Source: Actinomycetota bacterium (lineage in GTDB: Bacteria; Actinomycetota; Thermoleophilia; Gaiellales; Gaiellaceae). Taken from it: DNA of 5,629 nt. The DNA is taken from contig VAXA01000176.1 of the NCBI GenBank assembly GCA_005883365.1, forward strand, positions 1 to 5,629, written 5' to 3'. Each line of letters starts with the position of its first letter. The stretch's first letter is position 1. Positions 1-5,629 of the stretch are shown here, one piece after another. The translations under genes and the position numbers were made by a program. The notes beneath the pieces were generated by a model, which saw only the letters and a program-made list of their open reading frames with translations, was not told the DNA's origin and ran no database searches.

Positions 1-723
1 CTCGAGCACCGTGTCGACGGCGTCGCGGGTCGTGCCGGGAATCTCGCTCACGATCAGGCGTTCCCGGCCGAGGAGCGCGTTGACGAGGCTCGACTTGCCG
101 ACGTTCGGCCGGCCGAGGATCGCGACGCGGATCGCGTCGTCTGACAGCGAGGGCCGCCCCGGCGGCGCGAGTCGCTCGAGCTCCACGAGGATGCGATCGA
201 GCAGGTCGCCGCTGCCGATCCCGTGTAGTGCCGAGATCGGGATCGGGTCGCCGAGCCCCAGCCGGTGCAGCTCGAGTGCAAACGGCTCCTGGCTCGGATC
301 GTCGATCTTGTTCGCAAGCACCAGCACCGGCTTGTGCGCCTCGCGCAGGATCTGTGCGACCTCCTCGTCGCCGGGCGTCACGCCGGCGCACGCGTCGACG
401 ACGAAGAGCACGAGATCCGCATCCGCGACCGCCTCGCGCGCCTGTTGCGCGATCGCGCGCGTGAGCGGCGCCGGATCCGCGATGTCGACGCCGCCGGTGT
501 CGACGAGCACGAAACGCTTCCCCGTCCACTCGCAGACGAGCTCCTTCCGGTCGCGCGTCACGCCCGGGCTCTCGTGCACGACCGCCGCCCGCGTCTCGGT
601 CAGGCGGTTGACGAGCGTCGACTTGCCCACGTTCGGGAAGCCGATGATCGCCACCGCCCCGAGGAGCGGGGGAGGAGGCGGCGCGGGCAGCGCGTCCGCG
701 TCGATGTCCTCGAGGTCGGTCAC
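1..723 (-). CDS. der: Ribosome assembly GTPase Der (EngA), C-terminal part missing
   Basis: Der is a tandem-GTPase factor needed for maturation of the 50S ribosomal subunit. The 241 codons in the window hold the whole first G domain and the start of the second. In G domain 1 the P-loop GFPNVGKST is at residues 28-36, DTGG (G3) at 75-78, NKID (G4) at 138-141 and SALHG (G5) at 164-168. A linker follows, then a second P-loop GRPNVGKSS at 204-212 and PGTTRD at 229-234. The left edge removes the rest of G domain 2 and the KH-like domain, roughly 200 residues by family length. The GTG start at 723 overlaps the acyltransferase stop by four bases (GTGA), as at the preceding junction. It gives a 22-residue N-terminal extension with a proline run. 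A GTG at 654 would remove that extension and is the alternative start. No Shine-Dalgarno is visible. The first P-loop has Phe where Arg is usual. The family call is certain; the start is less so. Confidence 0.95.
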   Translation of the reverse strand, partial: MTDLEDIDADALPAPPPPPLLGAVAIIGFPNVGKSTLVNRLTETRAAVVHESPGVTRDRKELVCEWTGKRFVLVDTGGVDIADPAPLTRAIAQQAREAVADADLVLFVVDACAGVTPGDEEVAQILREAHKPVLVLANKIDDPSQEPFALELHRLGLGDPIPISALHGIGSGDLLDRILVELERLAPPGRPSLSDDAIRVAILGRPNVGKSSLVNALLGRERLIVSEIPGTTRDAVDTVLE

Positions 724-1403
724 CCCGGAAGCGTGACCGGTGCGGCGTCCTCGCGCGACGGAGGAACGGCGACGCGCGGCCGGCCCGCCTCGTGCAGGTC
801 GCGCAGCCAGGCCCAGAGGCGGTGCAGCTCCTGCTCGATCTCCTCCGAGGCGGCGCGGTACCCCTTGCCGCCGCGCGGCAGGCCCCCGAAGCGCATCGGC
901 TCGCCCCACGCGATCGAGACGGGCGCGAAGTTGCCGAGCCGCCAGTGCTGCGAGCCATGGATCGCGGCGCAGATCACCGGCACGTCCTCCTGCAGCGCGA
1001 CCATAGCCGCGCCCGGCTGGACGTGCCCGGGAACGCCGCTCCGCTGCCGTGTTCCCTCGACGAAGACGCCGAGGACGTTTCCGTCGCGCACCACCTCCCG
1101 CATCCTGCGCACCGCCTCGCGGTCGGACTCGCCGCGCCGCACCGCCAGCGTGCCGAAGCCGCGGATCACCTGTCCGAGCCCGGGGACCCGGTGCGCCTCG
1201 ACCTTGGCTAGGAAGTAGAGGTTGCGCGGAGAGACGTAGCCGATGCAGGGGATGTCGATCCAGGAGAAATGGTTGATGGCGAGCACGGCGCCGCCGCTGC
1301 GCGGCATCCGCTCCGCGCCGTACGAGCGGAGCCGCGTCGCGACCGCCGCCGGGAACCCGAGCAGCGGCTTGCCGAACGTCCAGACGACGTCCTCGGACTT
1401 CAC
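720..1403 (-). CDS. plsC: PlsC-like lysophospholipid acyltransferase (1-acylglycerol-3-phosphate O-acyltransferase family)
   Basis: This 227-residue protein belongs to the glycerolipid acyltransferase family. These enzymes acylate lysophosphatidic acid or similar acceptors at the inner membrane face to make phosphatidic acid. The catalytic H-x4-D motif is at His45-Asp50 (NHFSWID), the acceptor-binding motif at 114-119 reads FVEGTR, and the Val-Pro of the fourth block is at 141-142. The length fits short bacterial PlsC proteins. The N terminus is hydrophobic but holds no clear full transmembrane segment. The third motif has Val115 where FPEGTR has proline. The GTG start at 1403 overlaps the cmk stop by four bases (GTGA). 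I see no Shine-Dalgarno, so re-initiation after cmk is likely. Its stop in turn overlaps the der start. The acyl acceptor cannot be told from sequence; other PlsC-family acyltransferase roles remain possible. Confidence 0.9.
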   Translation of the reverse strand: MKSEDVVWTFGKPLLGFPAAVATRLRSYGAERMPRSGGAVLAINHFSWIDIPCIGYVSPRNLYFLAKVEAHRVPGLGQVIRGFGTLAVRRGESDREAVRRMREVVRDGNVLGVFVEGTRQRSGVPGHVQPGAAMVALQEDVPVICAAIHGSQHWRLGNFAPVSIAWGEPMRFGGLPRGGKGYRAASEEIEQELHRLWAWLRDLHEAGRPRVAVPPSREDAAPVTLPG

Positions 1404-2035
1404 GCGGCTGCGGAGCGTTCGCGGACGAGGGTCTCGATGCGGTCGACGACGTCGTCGACCTCGAGATTCGTCGTGTCGATCTCGGTCGCGTCCGGTGCGG
1501 GCTGCATGCGCGCCGCGTCGCTCTCGTCACGGAGGCGCAGGTCGGTGGCGAGCGCGTCCGCGCCGATGCCGGGCCGCTCGGCGATGCGCCGCTTCGCGCG
1601 CTCCTCCCGGTCGGCGACGAGGAAGACCTTCACGTCGGCGTCCGGAACGACGACGGTGCCGATGTCGCGTCCCTCGATCACGACGTCGCCGTCGCCCCCG
1701 AGCTGCCGCTGGCGCTCGCGCATCACCTCGCGCACCGCATGGTGGCGGGCCACGACCGGCACCATCCGGTCGACGCGCGTCTCGCGGATCGAGGAGGTGA
1801 CGTCGGTCCCGGAAATCCAGACCCGGTCGTCCTCGGAGAAGAGGACGGGGTGCTCGCGCGCGAGCTGCGCCAGCCGTTCCGCGTTACCGAGGTCGAGCCC
1901 CCGCTGCATGGCGAGCCACGTAAGCGCGCGGTACATCGCGCCCGTGTCGAGGTAGCGGAAGCCGAGCCGCTCCGCAAGCGCGCGCGCCACCGTGCTCTTC
2001 CCCGCGCCTGCGGGCCCGTCGATCGCCACGATCAT
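1400..2035 (-). CDS. cmk: Cytidylate kinase
   Basis: Cytidylate kinase transfers a phosphate from ATP to CMP or dCMP, giving CDP or dCDP for nucleotide and CDP-lipid synthesis. At 211 residues it is close to the usual bacterial length. The Walker A P-loop GPAGAGKST is at residues 7-15, the YLDTGAMYR block at 28-36, EGRDIGTVV (NMP-binding region) at 121-129, and the arginine-rich lid with RD..D..R at 169-176. The ATG at 2035 lies two bases after the aroA stop and has a plausible GAGG site eight bases upstream, the best ribosome binding site inside the operon. The aroA-cmk order also occurs in Escherichia coli, where rpsA follows; here an acyltransferase gene follows instead. The stop overlaps the plsC GTG. 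No key residue appears to be missing. Confidence 0.96.
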   Translation of the reverse strand: MIVAIDGPAGAGKSTVARALAERLGFRYLDTGAMYRALTWLAMQRGLDLGNAERLAQLAREHPVLFSEDDRVWISGTDVTSSIRETRVDRMVPVVARHHAVREVMRERQRQLGGDGDVVIEGRDIGTVVVPDADVKVFLVADREERAKRRIAERPGIGADALATDLRLRDESDAARMQPAPDATEIDTTNLEVDDVVDRIETLVRERSAAA

Positions 2036-2037
2036 GC

Positions 2038-3312
2038 TTATCGCCTCGTCACCGACTCCAGGAGCTCGTAGAAGCCGGGGAAGCTTATAGCCGCGGTATC
2101 GGCCCCCTCGATTGCGACTCCTTCGCGGGAGGCGAGGCCCGCAACGGCGCCGAGCATGGCAATCCGGTGGTCGCCGCGCGCGTCGACGCGGCCGCCGCGG
2201 AGCCGGGCTGGGACGCCCCTGACGGTCCAGCCATCGGCCAGCGAGTGGATTCGTGCACCGAGCGGCCGTAGGCCGTCGGTGACCGCCTCGATGCGGTCCG
2301 TCTCCTTCACGCGCAGCTCCCCTGCGCCGGAGACACGCGTCTCGCCGCGCGCGTGAGAGGAAAGGAGGGCAACGAGCGGCAGCTCGTCGACCAGACCCGG
2401 CACCTCGTCCGCTCCGATCTCCGTCGCGACGAGCTCGCCGGGCTGCACCTGCACCGACGCGAAGGGCTCACCGCCGGCGCGGCGCCGGTTGAAGACGGAG
2501 ACGCGCGCGCCCATCCGCTCGAGCACGGCCAGCAGCCCGGTGCGGTGCGGGTTGACGCCGAGGTCGTGGATCGTGAGGTCGCTGCCGGGGACGAGCGCTG
2601 CGGCGACGAGCAGCGGCGCAGCGGACGAGAAGTCGCCCGGGACGATCACCTGCTCGAGCCGGAGCGCGCCAGCAGGCTCGACGGTGACGGACGCCGCCCT
2701 GCTGCGGACTCGGGCGCCCGCCGCCTCGAGAATGAGCTCTGTGTGGTCGCGGGTCGAGATGCGCTCGACGACCGTCGTCGGCCCTTCGGCGTTGAGACCG
2801 GCGAGGAGGATCGCGGACTTCACCTGCGCGCTCGCCACCTCCGGCTCGATCTCCACGCCGTGCAGGCCGGAGCCGCGGACGACGAGCGGCGCGTGACCGT
2901 CGGTCGTCTCGACGTCGGCACCCATCCGGCGCAGCGGCGCGGCGACTCGCTCCATCGGCCGCTGCGTGAGCGATTCGTCGCCGGCAAGCGTGAACTCTCC
3001 GTCCTGGCCGGCGAGGACACCGGTCAGGAGGCGCATGAGCGTTCCGGCGTTGCGGCAGTCGACGCTGCCGGGGCGCAGCCCGCGCAGCCCGACGCCGCGC
3101 ACGACGAGCTCGTCGTCGGCGACGTCCTCGACCTCGACCCCCAGAGCCCGCGCCGCGTCCACCGTGGCCTGCGTGTCCCCCGAGCGGCCGAAGCCGCTCA
3201 CGCGGGTCTCCCCCTCGCCGAGCGCACCGATCAGGACGGCACGGTGCGATATCGACTTGTCCCCGGGCACGACGACATGCCCGACGACCGCGGCGGCCGG
3301 CTCCACACGCAC
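2038..3312 (-). CDS. aroA: 3-phosphoshikimate 1-carboxyvinyltransferase (EPSP synthase)
   Basis: EPSP synthase joins shikimate-3-phosphate and phosphoenolpyruvate to give 5-enolpyruvylshikimate-3-phosphate, the sixth shikimate pathway step. The 424-residue length is typical. PGDKSISHR at residues 16-24 holds the PEP- and S3P-binding Lys19, Ser20 and Arg24. Other matches are RNAGTLMR at 87-94, SAQVK at 161-165, RDHTE at 188-192, the catalytic Asp309, KETDR with Glu337 at 336-340, and GDHRIAM at 380-386. SAQxK and RxHTE are signatures of class II enzymes, while the conserved glycine of the NAGT loop (Gly90) is kept. The reading frame stays open far upstream to 4029, but that part lies over aroF in another frame and resembles no protein. 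I therefore place the start at the GTG at 3312, two bases after the aroF stop; a GTG at 3306 is the alternative. There is no clear Shine-Dalgarno, so coupling to aroF is likely. Confidence 0.96.
   Translation of the reverse strand: MRVEPAAAVVGHVVVPGDKSISHRAVLIGALGEGETRVSGFGRSGDTQATVDAARALGVEVEDVADDELVVRGVGLRGLRPGSVDCRNAGTLMRLLTGVLAGQDGEFTLAGDESLTQRPMERVAAPLRRMGADVETTDGHAPLVVRGSGLHGVEIEPEVASAQVKSAILLAGLNAEGPTTVVERISTRDHTELILEAAGARVRSRAASVTVEPAGALRLEQVIVPGDFSSAAPLLVAAALVPGSDLTIHDLGVNPHRTGLLAVLERMGARVSVFNRRRAGGEPFASVQVQPGELVATEIGADEVPGLVDELPLVALLSSHARGETRVSGAGELRVKETDRIEAVTDGLRPLGARIHSLADGWTVRGVPARLRGGRVDARGDHRIAMLGAVAGLASREGVAIEGADTAAISFPGFYELLESVTRR
2044..2047 (-). promoter_or_regulatory. Ribosome binding site of cmk
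   Basis: GAGG on the minus strand, eight bases before the ATG at 2035 and inside the last codons of aroA. It supports this ATG as the cmk start. It stands out because the other operon genes show no clear Shine-Dalgarno. Confidence 0.55.
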
Positions 3313-3314
3313 GT

Positions 3315-4355
3315 TCAGCCGATAGTGCGTCCCATGAGGGACGCGAGTGCGCGGATCTCGTCGGAGAAGTCGCCGAACTCGGAGGTCGGGATCTGCTGCG
3401 CGGCGTCGCACAGCGCCTCCTCCGGCCGGGGGTGCACCTCGACGATGATCCCGTCGGCGCCCGCCGCGACCGCCGCCCGCGCGAGCGGCAGGACGAGGTC
3501 GCGCCGCCCCGCCGGATGGGATGGGTCGACGATCACCGGCAGGTGCGTCTCCTGCTTGAGCACGGGAATCGCGCCGATGTCGAGCGTGAAGCGCGTCGCG
3601 GTCTCGAACGTCTTGATGCCGCGCTCGCAGAGGATCACCTCGGAGTTGCCCTCCTTGACGATGTACTCCGCCGCCATGAGCAGGTCCTCGACAGTCGAGG
3701 AGAGCCCGCGCTTGAGGAGGACGGGCTTCGGGGCGCGGCCGACCTCGGAGAGAAGCGAGAAGTTCGACATGTTGCGGGCGCCGATCTGGATCACGTCCGC
3801 CGCCTCGACGACAGCCTCGACGTGGCGCGGGTCCATGAGTTCGGTGACGAGCGGCAGCCCGGTCTCCTCGCGGGCTTCCTTCAGGATCTCGAGCGCCTCG
3901 TCGCCGAGCCCCTGGAAGGCGTACGGCGACGTGCGGGGCTTGAAGGCGCCGCCGCGGAGCATCGTCACGCCCTCGGCGGCGACCGCACGCGCCGTCTCGA
4001 GCGTCTGTTCGCGCGTCTCCACGGTGCACGGGCCCGCGATGAAGCCGAAGTAACCGTCGCCGATCCGGCGGCCGCGCACCTCGATCACGGTGGGATCGGG
4101 GGACAGCTCGCGCGAGACGAGCTTGTACGGCTTGAGGATCGGCAGCACCTGCTCGACGCCGGCGAATCCCTCGAGCGGCAGGGTCGCGAGCAGCTCCCGC
4201 TCGCCGATCGCGCCGATCACCGTCGCCTCGCGGCCGGGCGTGACGAGCGCGGAGCAGCCGGCTTCGTCGAGCCGGGCGACGACCTCGTCCACCTGTTCCT
4301 GGGTGGCACTCGCGCCCATCACGATGAGCAGCTCGGGGGCTCCGGTGATCGCCAT
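3315..4355 (-). CDS. aroF: 3-deoxy-7-phosphoheptulonate (DAHP) synthase, type I-beta, with N-terminal regulatory domain
   Basis: DAHP synthase condenses phosphoenolpyruvate with erythrose-4-phosphate, the committed first step of aromatic amino acid synthesis. The 346 residues align from memory almost end to end with the Thermotoga maritima enzyme. Residues 1 to about 80 match its ferredoxin-like, ACT-type domain, which carries feedback control there; LKPYKLVSRE at 74-83 links it to the TIM barrel. GPCTVE is at 108-113, KPRTSPY at 139-145, LLKRG at 213-217, DPSH at 277-280 and EVHP at 306-309. The metal ligands Cys110, His280, Glu306 and Asp317 all sit eight positions after those I recall for T. 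maritima (102, 272, 298, 309), so the active site looks intact. The ATG at 4355 has no Shine-Dalgarno but lies six bases after a -10-like hexamer, suggesting a leaderless mRNA. It is the first gene of the operon. The symbol varies between aroF, aroG and aroA in this family. Confidence 0.96.
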   Translation of the reverse strand: MAITGAPELLIVMGASATQEQVDEVVARLDEAGCSALVTPGREATVIGAIGERELLATLPLEGFAGVEQVLPILKPYKLVSRELSPDPTVIEVRGRRIGDGYFGFIAGPCTVETREQTLETARAVAAEGVTMLRGGAFKPRTSPYAFQGLGDEALEILKEAREETGLPLVTELMDPRHVEAVVEAADVIQIGARNMSNFSLLSEVGRAPKPVLLKRGLSSTVEDLLMAAEYIVKEGNSEVILCERGIKTFETATRFTLDIGAIPVLKQETHLPVIVDPSHPAGRRDLVLPLARAAVAAGADGIIVEVHPRPEEALCDAAQQIPTSEFGDFSDEIRALASLMGRTIG

Positions 4356-4361
4356 CGGAAC

Positions 4362-4367
4362 AGCTTA
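4362..4367 (-). promoter_or_regulatory. Predicted -10 element of a leaderless promoter for aroF and its operon
   Basis: TAAGCT on the minus strand fits the actinobacterial -10 pattern TANNNT and ends six bases before the aroF ATG. That spacing puts the transcription start at or next to the A of the ATG, as in leaderless actinobacterial mRNAs. No good -35 match is seen upstream, where the sequence is already trpS coding DNA. Confidence 0.45.
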
Positions 4368-4369
4368 GG

Positions 4370-4375
4370 CAGAAT
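4370..4375 (+). promoter_or_regulatory. Possible -10 element for trpS
   Basis: CAGAAT differs from a TANNNT -10 element only at its first base and lies eight bases before the trpS ATG. The bases just upstream of that ATG (CACCCTCC) are the reverse of a Shine-Dalgarno, so a leaderless or near-leaderless transcript is plausible. A weak GTGATC at 4345-4350 could serve as a -35, with a 19-base gap. The evidence is thin. Confidence 0.25.
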
Positions 4376-4383
4376 CACCCTCC

Positions 4384-5418
4384 ATGGCCGAGCCCCGCAT
4401 TTTCTCCGGCATCCGCGCCTCCGGCGACAAGACGCTCGGCAACTACTCCGGCGGCTACCGGCAGTACGTCGCGACACAGGAGCAGGGCGAGGCGTTCTTC
4501 TGCATCGTCGACCTGCACTCGATCACGACGTCGTTCCAGCCCGAGGAACTGCGCGAGTACACGCTCGCGGGCGCCGCGATGCTCTTCGCAACGGGCCTCG
4601 ACCCGGACCGCTCGACGGTCTTCGCGCAGAGCCACGTCGTCGCACACGCCGAGGCGGCGTGGCTGTTGAGCGCGGTGACGAGCTTCGGCGAGCTGCGACG
4701 CATGACCCAGTTCAAGGAGAAGTCCGAGGACCAGGACTTCGTCTCTGCCGGGCTCTTCACGTACCCGGTGCTGATGGCCGGCGACATCCTGCTCTACCAG
4801 ACGGAGATCGTCCCGATCGGAGACGACCAGCGCCAGCACCTCGAGCTGATCCGCGACGTTGCCGAGCGCTTCAACCAGCGTTTCGGCGAGACGTTCACGA
4901 TCCCGCGGGCCATCTATCCCGAGGAGGGCGCCCGGATCAAGAATCTCCAGGAGCCCGAGCGGCTGATGTCGACGACTCGGGGGGCCCCGCAGGGCGTCGT
5001 CAGGATGGTCGACGAGCCCGACGTGATCCGGAAGAAGTTCAAGACGGCGGTCACGGACTCGGAGAAGGAGATCCGGCACCAGCCGGACGCGAAGCCCGGC
5101 ATCTCGAACCTGCTCGAGATCATGTCGGTCGCGACGGGCGAGCCTGTCGCAGAGCTCGAGCGCCGCTACGACGGCGCCGGCTACGGGCAGTTCAAGGAGG
5201 ACGTCGGCGAGGCGGTCGTCGCCCTACTGACGCCAATTCAGGAGCGGTACAGCCAGCTGCGTGCCGACGAGCGGGAGCTGCAGCGGCTGCTCGCAGTAGG
5301 GGCAGAGAAGGCACGGCGGGCAAGCGAACCGACGCTCGGGGCGATGTACGAGCGGATGGGTTTCGTCAAGGCCGAGGCCGGGCGGCTGTTCGGCGCAGCG
5401 CGGCCGCGCGGTTTGTAA
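4384..5418 (+). CDS. trpS: Tryptophanyl-tRNA synthetase with variant KMSKS loop
   Basis: TrpRS is a class I aminoacyl-tRNA synthetase that activates tryptophan with ATP and attaches it to tRNA-Trp. The 344-residue length is typical. FSGIRASGDKTLGNY at residues 7-21 carries the HIGH-equivalent TLGN. GELRRMTQFKEKS at 102-114 and AGDILLYQTEIVPIGDDQRQH at 132-152 match the family; Asp134 is the expected tryptophan-recognising aspartate. RKKFKTAVTDSE at 216-227 and PGISNLL at 238-244 follow. The signature loop, expected as KMSKS, reads LMSTT at 194-198, so both lysines are absent; Arg193 precedes it. Everything around the loop is well conserved and there is no frameshift, so this looks like a subfamily trait rather than decay. 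The ATG has no Shine-Dalgarno and lies 28 bases from the divergent aroF start. The identity is firm. Whether it is the only TrpRS in the genome cannot be seen here. Confidence 0.96.
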   Translation: MAEPRIFSGIRASGDKTLGNYSGGYRQYVATQEQGEAFFCIVDLHSITTSFQPEELREYTLAGAAMLFATGLDPDRSTVFAQSHVVAHAEAAWLLSAVTSFGELRRMTQFKEKSEDQDFVSAGLFTYPVLMAGDILLYQTEIVPIGDDQRQHLELIRDVAERFNQRFGETFTIPRAIYPEEGARIKNLQEPERLMSTTRGAPQGVVRMVDEPDVIRKKFKTAVTDSEKEIRHQPDAKPGISNLLEIMSVATGEPVAELERRYDGAGYGQFKEDVGEAVVALLTPIQERYSQLRADERELQRLLAVGAEKARRASEPTLGAMYERMGFVKAEAGRLFGAARPRGL

Positions 5419-5489
5419 GTCTCCGGCCAGCGGGGTTCACAGCTTCGTTTCGACCGCGTCACCACGGCGATGCCCATGCGCCCGCACGC

Positions 5490-5510
5490 GGCGGCGAGGC
5501 TCGCCCCGCC
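5490..5510 (+). terminator. Hairpin after trpS, possible weak terminator
   Basis: A five-pair stem, GGCGA (5493-5497) with TCGCC (5501-5505) around a GGC loop, is extended by three more G-C pairs (5490-5492 with 5508-5510) across a two-base bulge. It lies 71 bases after the trpS stop. No T run follows, so it is not a classical intrinsic terminator, and in GC-rich DNA such stems occur by chance. It is the only notable structure I see in the 5419-5552 spacer. Confidence 0.25.
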
Positions 5511-5539
5511 AACTGAGGCCCGAGGTCAAGCCGAAATCA

Positions 5540-5546
5540 GAGGGGG
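5540..5546 (+). promoter_or_regulatory. Ribosome binding site of the last gene
   Basis: The purine run GAGGGGG ends six bases before the ATG at 5553, a normal Shine-Dalgarno position. It is the strongest such site in the window and fixes the start of the truncated gene that follows. Confidence 0.65.
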
Positions 5547-5552
5547 AATCGG

Positions 5553-5629
5553 ATGAAGAAGTTCACGGTGGTGGCTGCCCTGGCAGCCGTCGGAATCGCT
5601 GCGCTCGTCGCCGTGCAGGTGGCCGGCGC
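5553..5629 (+). CDS. N terminus of an unidentified exported or membrane-anchored protein, cut by the window edge
   Basis: Only 25 codons are present. They start with MKKFTVVAAL and continue as an Ala/Val-rich hydrophobic stretch to about residue 25. Two lysines followed by roughly 20 hydrophobic residues is the layout of a Sec signal peptide or a single N-terminal membrane anchor. No lipobox cysteine or cleavage site is reached before the edge. The ATG has a strong Shine-Dalgarno, unlike the other starts here. The gene begins 134 bases after trpS in the same direction, so it may have its own promoter, but I could not find a convincing one. The function cannot be inferred from this part. Confidence 0.7.
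   Translation, partial: MKKFTVVAALAAVGIAALVAVQVAG

Noticed and set aside
11..736. A 241-codon plus-strand open frame opposite der
   Set aside because: The minus strand carries the real gene with both P-loops and the G3-G5 motifs. The plus-strand frame is Ser/Arg-rich without motifs.
1441..1460. A perfect 20-base palindrome inside cmk, a candidate operator
   Set aside because: It is fully explained by the codons for the repeated Asp/Val residues near Glu192-Arg199 of cytidylate kinase (GTC and GAC codons pair with each other). It sits near the 3' end of a gene with no promoter nearby.
3313..4029. A possible 239-residue N-terminal extension of EPSP synthase in the same open frame
   Set aside because: The stretch overlaps aroF in another frame on the same strand and reads as Arg/Gly/Ala/Asp-rich low-complexity protein. 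The EPSP synthase family begins at the GTG at 3312.
2353..4053. A 566-codon open frame on the plus strand, opposite aroA and aroF
   Set aside because: It lies antisense to two clearly conserved genes, has low-complexity Arg/Ala/Asp-rich composition and resembles no protein. Long antisense open frames are expected in such GC-rich DNA.
4375..5079. A 234-codon minus-strand open frame opposite trpS
   Set aside because: It mirrors a conserved synthetase gene and has no recognisable domain of its own.
3432..5516. A 694-codon plus-strand open frame running opposite aroF and through trpS in another frame
   Set aside because: It crosses an antisense gene and a sense gene in the wrong frame, and it is made of Arg/Gly/Ala-rich sequence. 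A frame free of stops because of GC content explains it.

Overview
The window is a compact, GC-rich stretch of core bacterial chromosome with about six genes and almost no non-coding DNA. Several things suggest a high-GC actinobacterium, possibly a deep-branching one such as Thermoleophilia. These are the strong G/C bias at third codon positions, three GTG starts, few Shine-Dalgarno sites, a likely leaderless promoter, and cmk close to der (neighbours in mycobacteria too). The phylum is a reasonable guess; the class is only a suggestion.

Region 1 to 4355 is one tightly packed minus-strand operon, read from right to left: aroF (type I-beta DAHP synthase), aroA (EPSP synthase), cmk (cytidylate kinase), plsC-like acyltransferase, and der (double-GTPase ribosome assembly factor, cut by the left edge). 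Adjacent genes are separated by 2 bases or overlap by 4, so translational coupling is likely throughout. The operon joins the first and sixth steps of the shikimate pathway to CDP supply, phospholipid acylation and 50S ribosome assembly. The aroA-cmk pairing is also known in other bacteria.

Only 28 bases (4356-4383) separate aroF from trpS (tryptophanyl-tRNA synthetase), which runs on the plus strand from 4384 to 5418. A good leaderless -10 hexamer for aroF lies in this gap, along with a weaker candidate for trpS. The gene that starts aromatic amino acid synthesis and the gene that charges tRNA with tryptophan are therefore back to back.

Region 5419 to 5552 is a 134-base spacer with one hairpin and a clear ribosome binding site. 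It leads into the first 25 codons of a gene with a signal-peptide or membrane-anchor N terminus, cut by the right edge.

I found no mobile element, CRISPR array, RNA gene or unknown multi-gene system. The most unusual feature is the TrpRS signature loop, which reads LMSTT instead of KMSKS and so has lost both lysines in an otherwise well-conserved enzyme.
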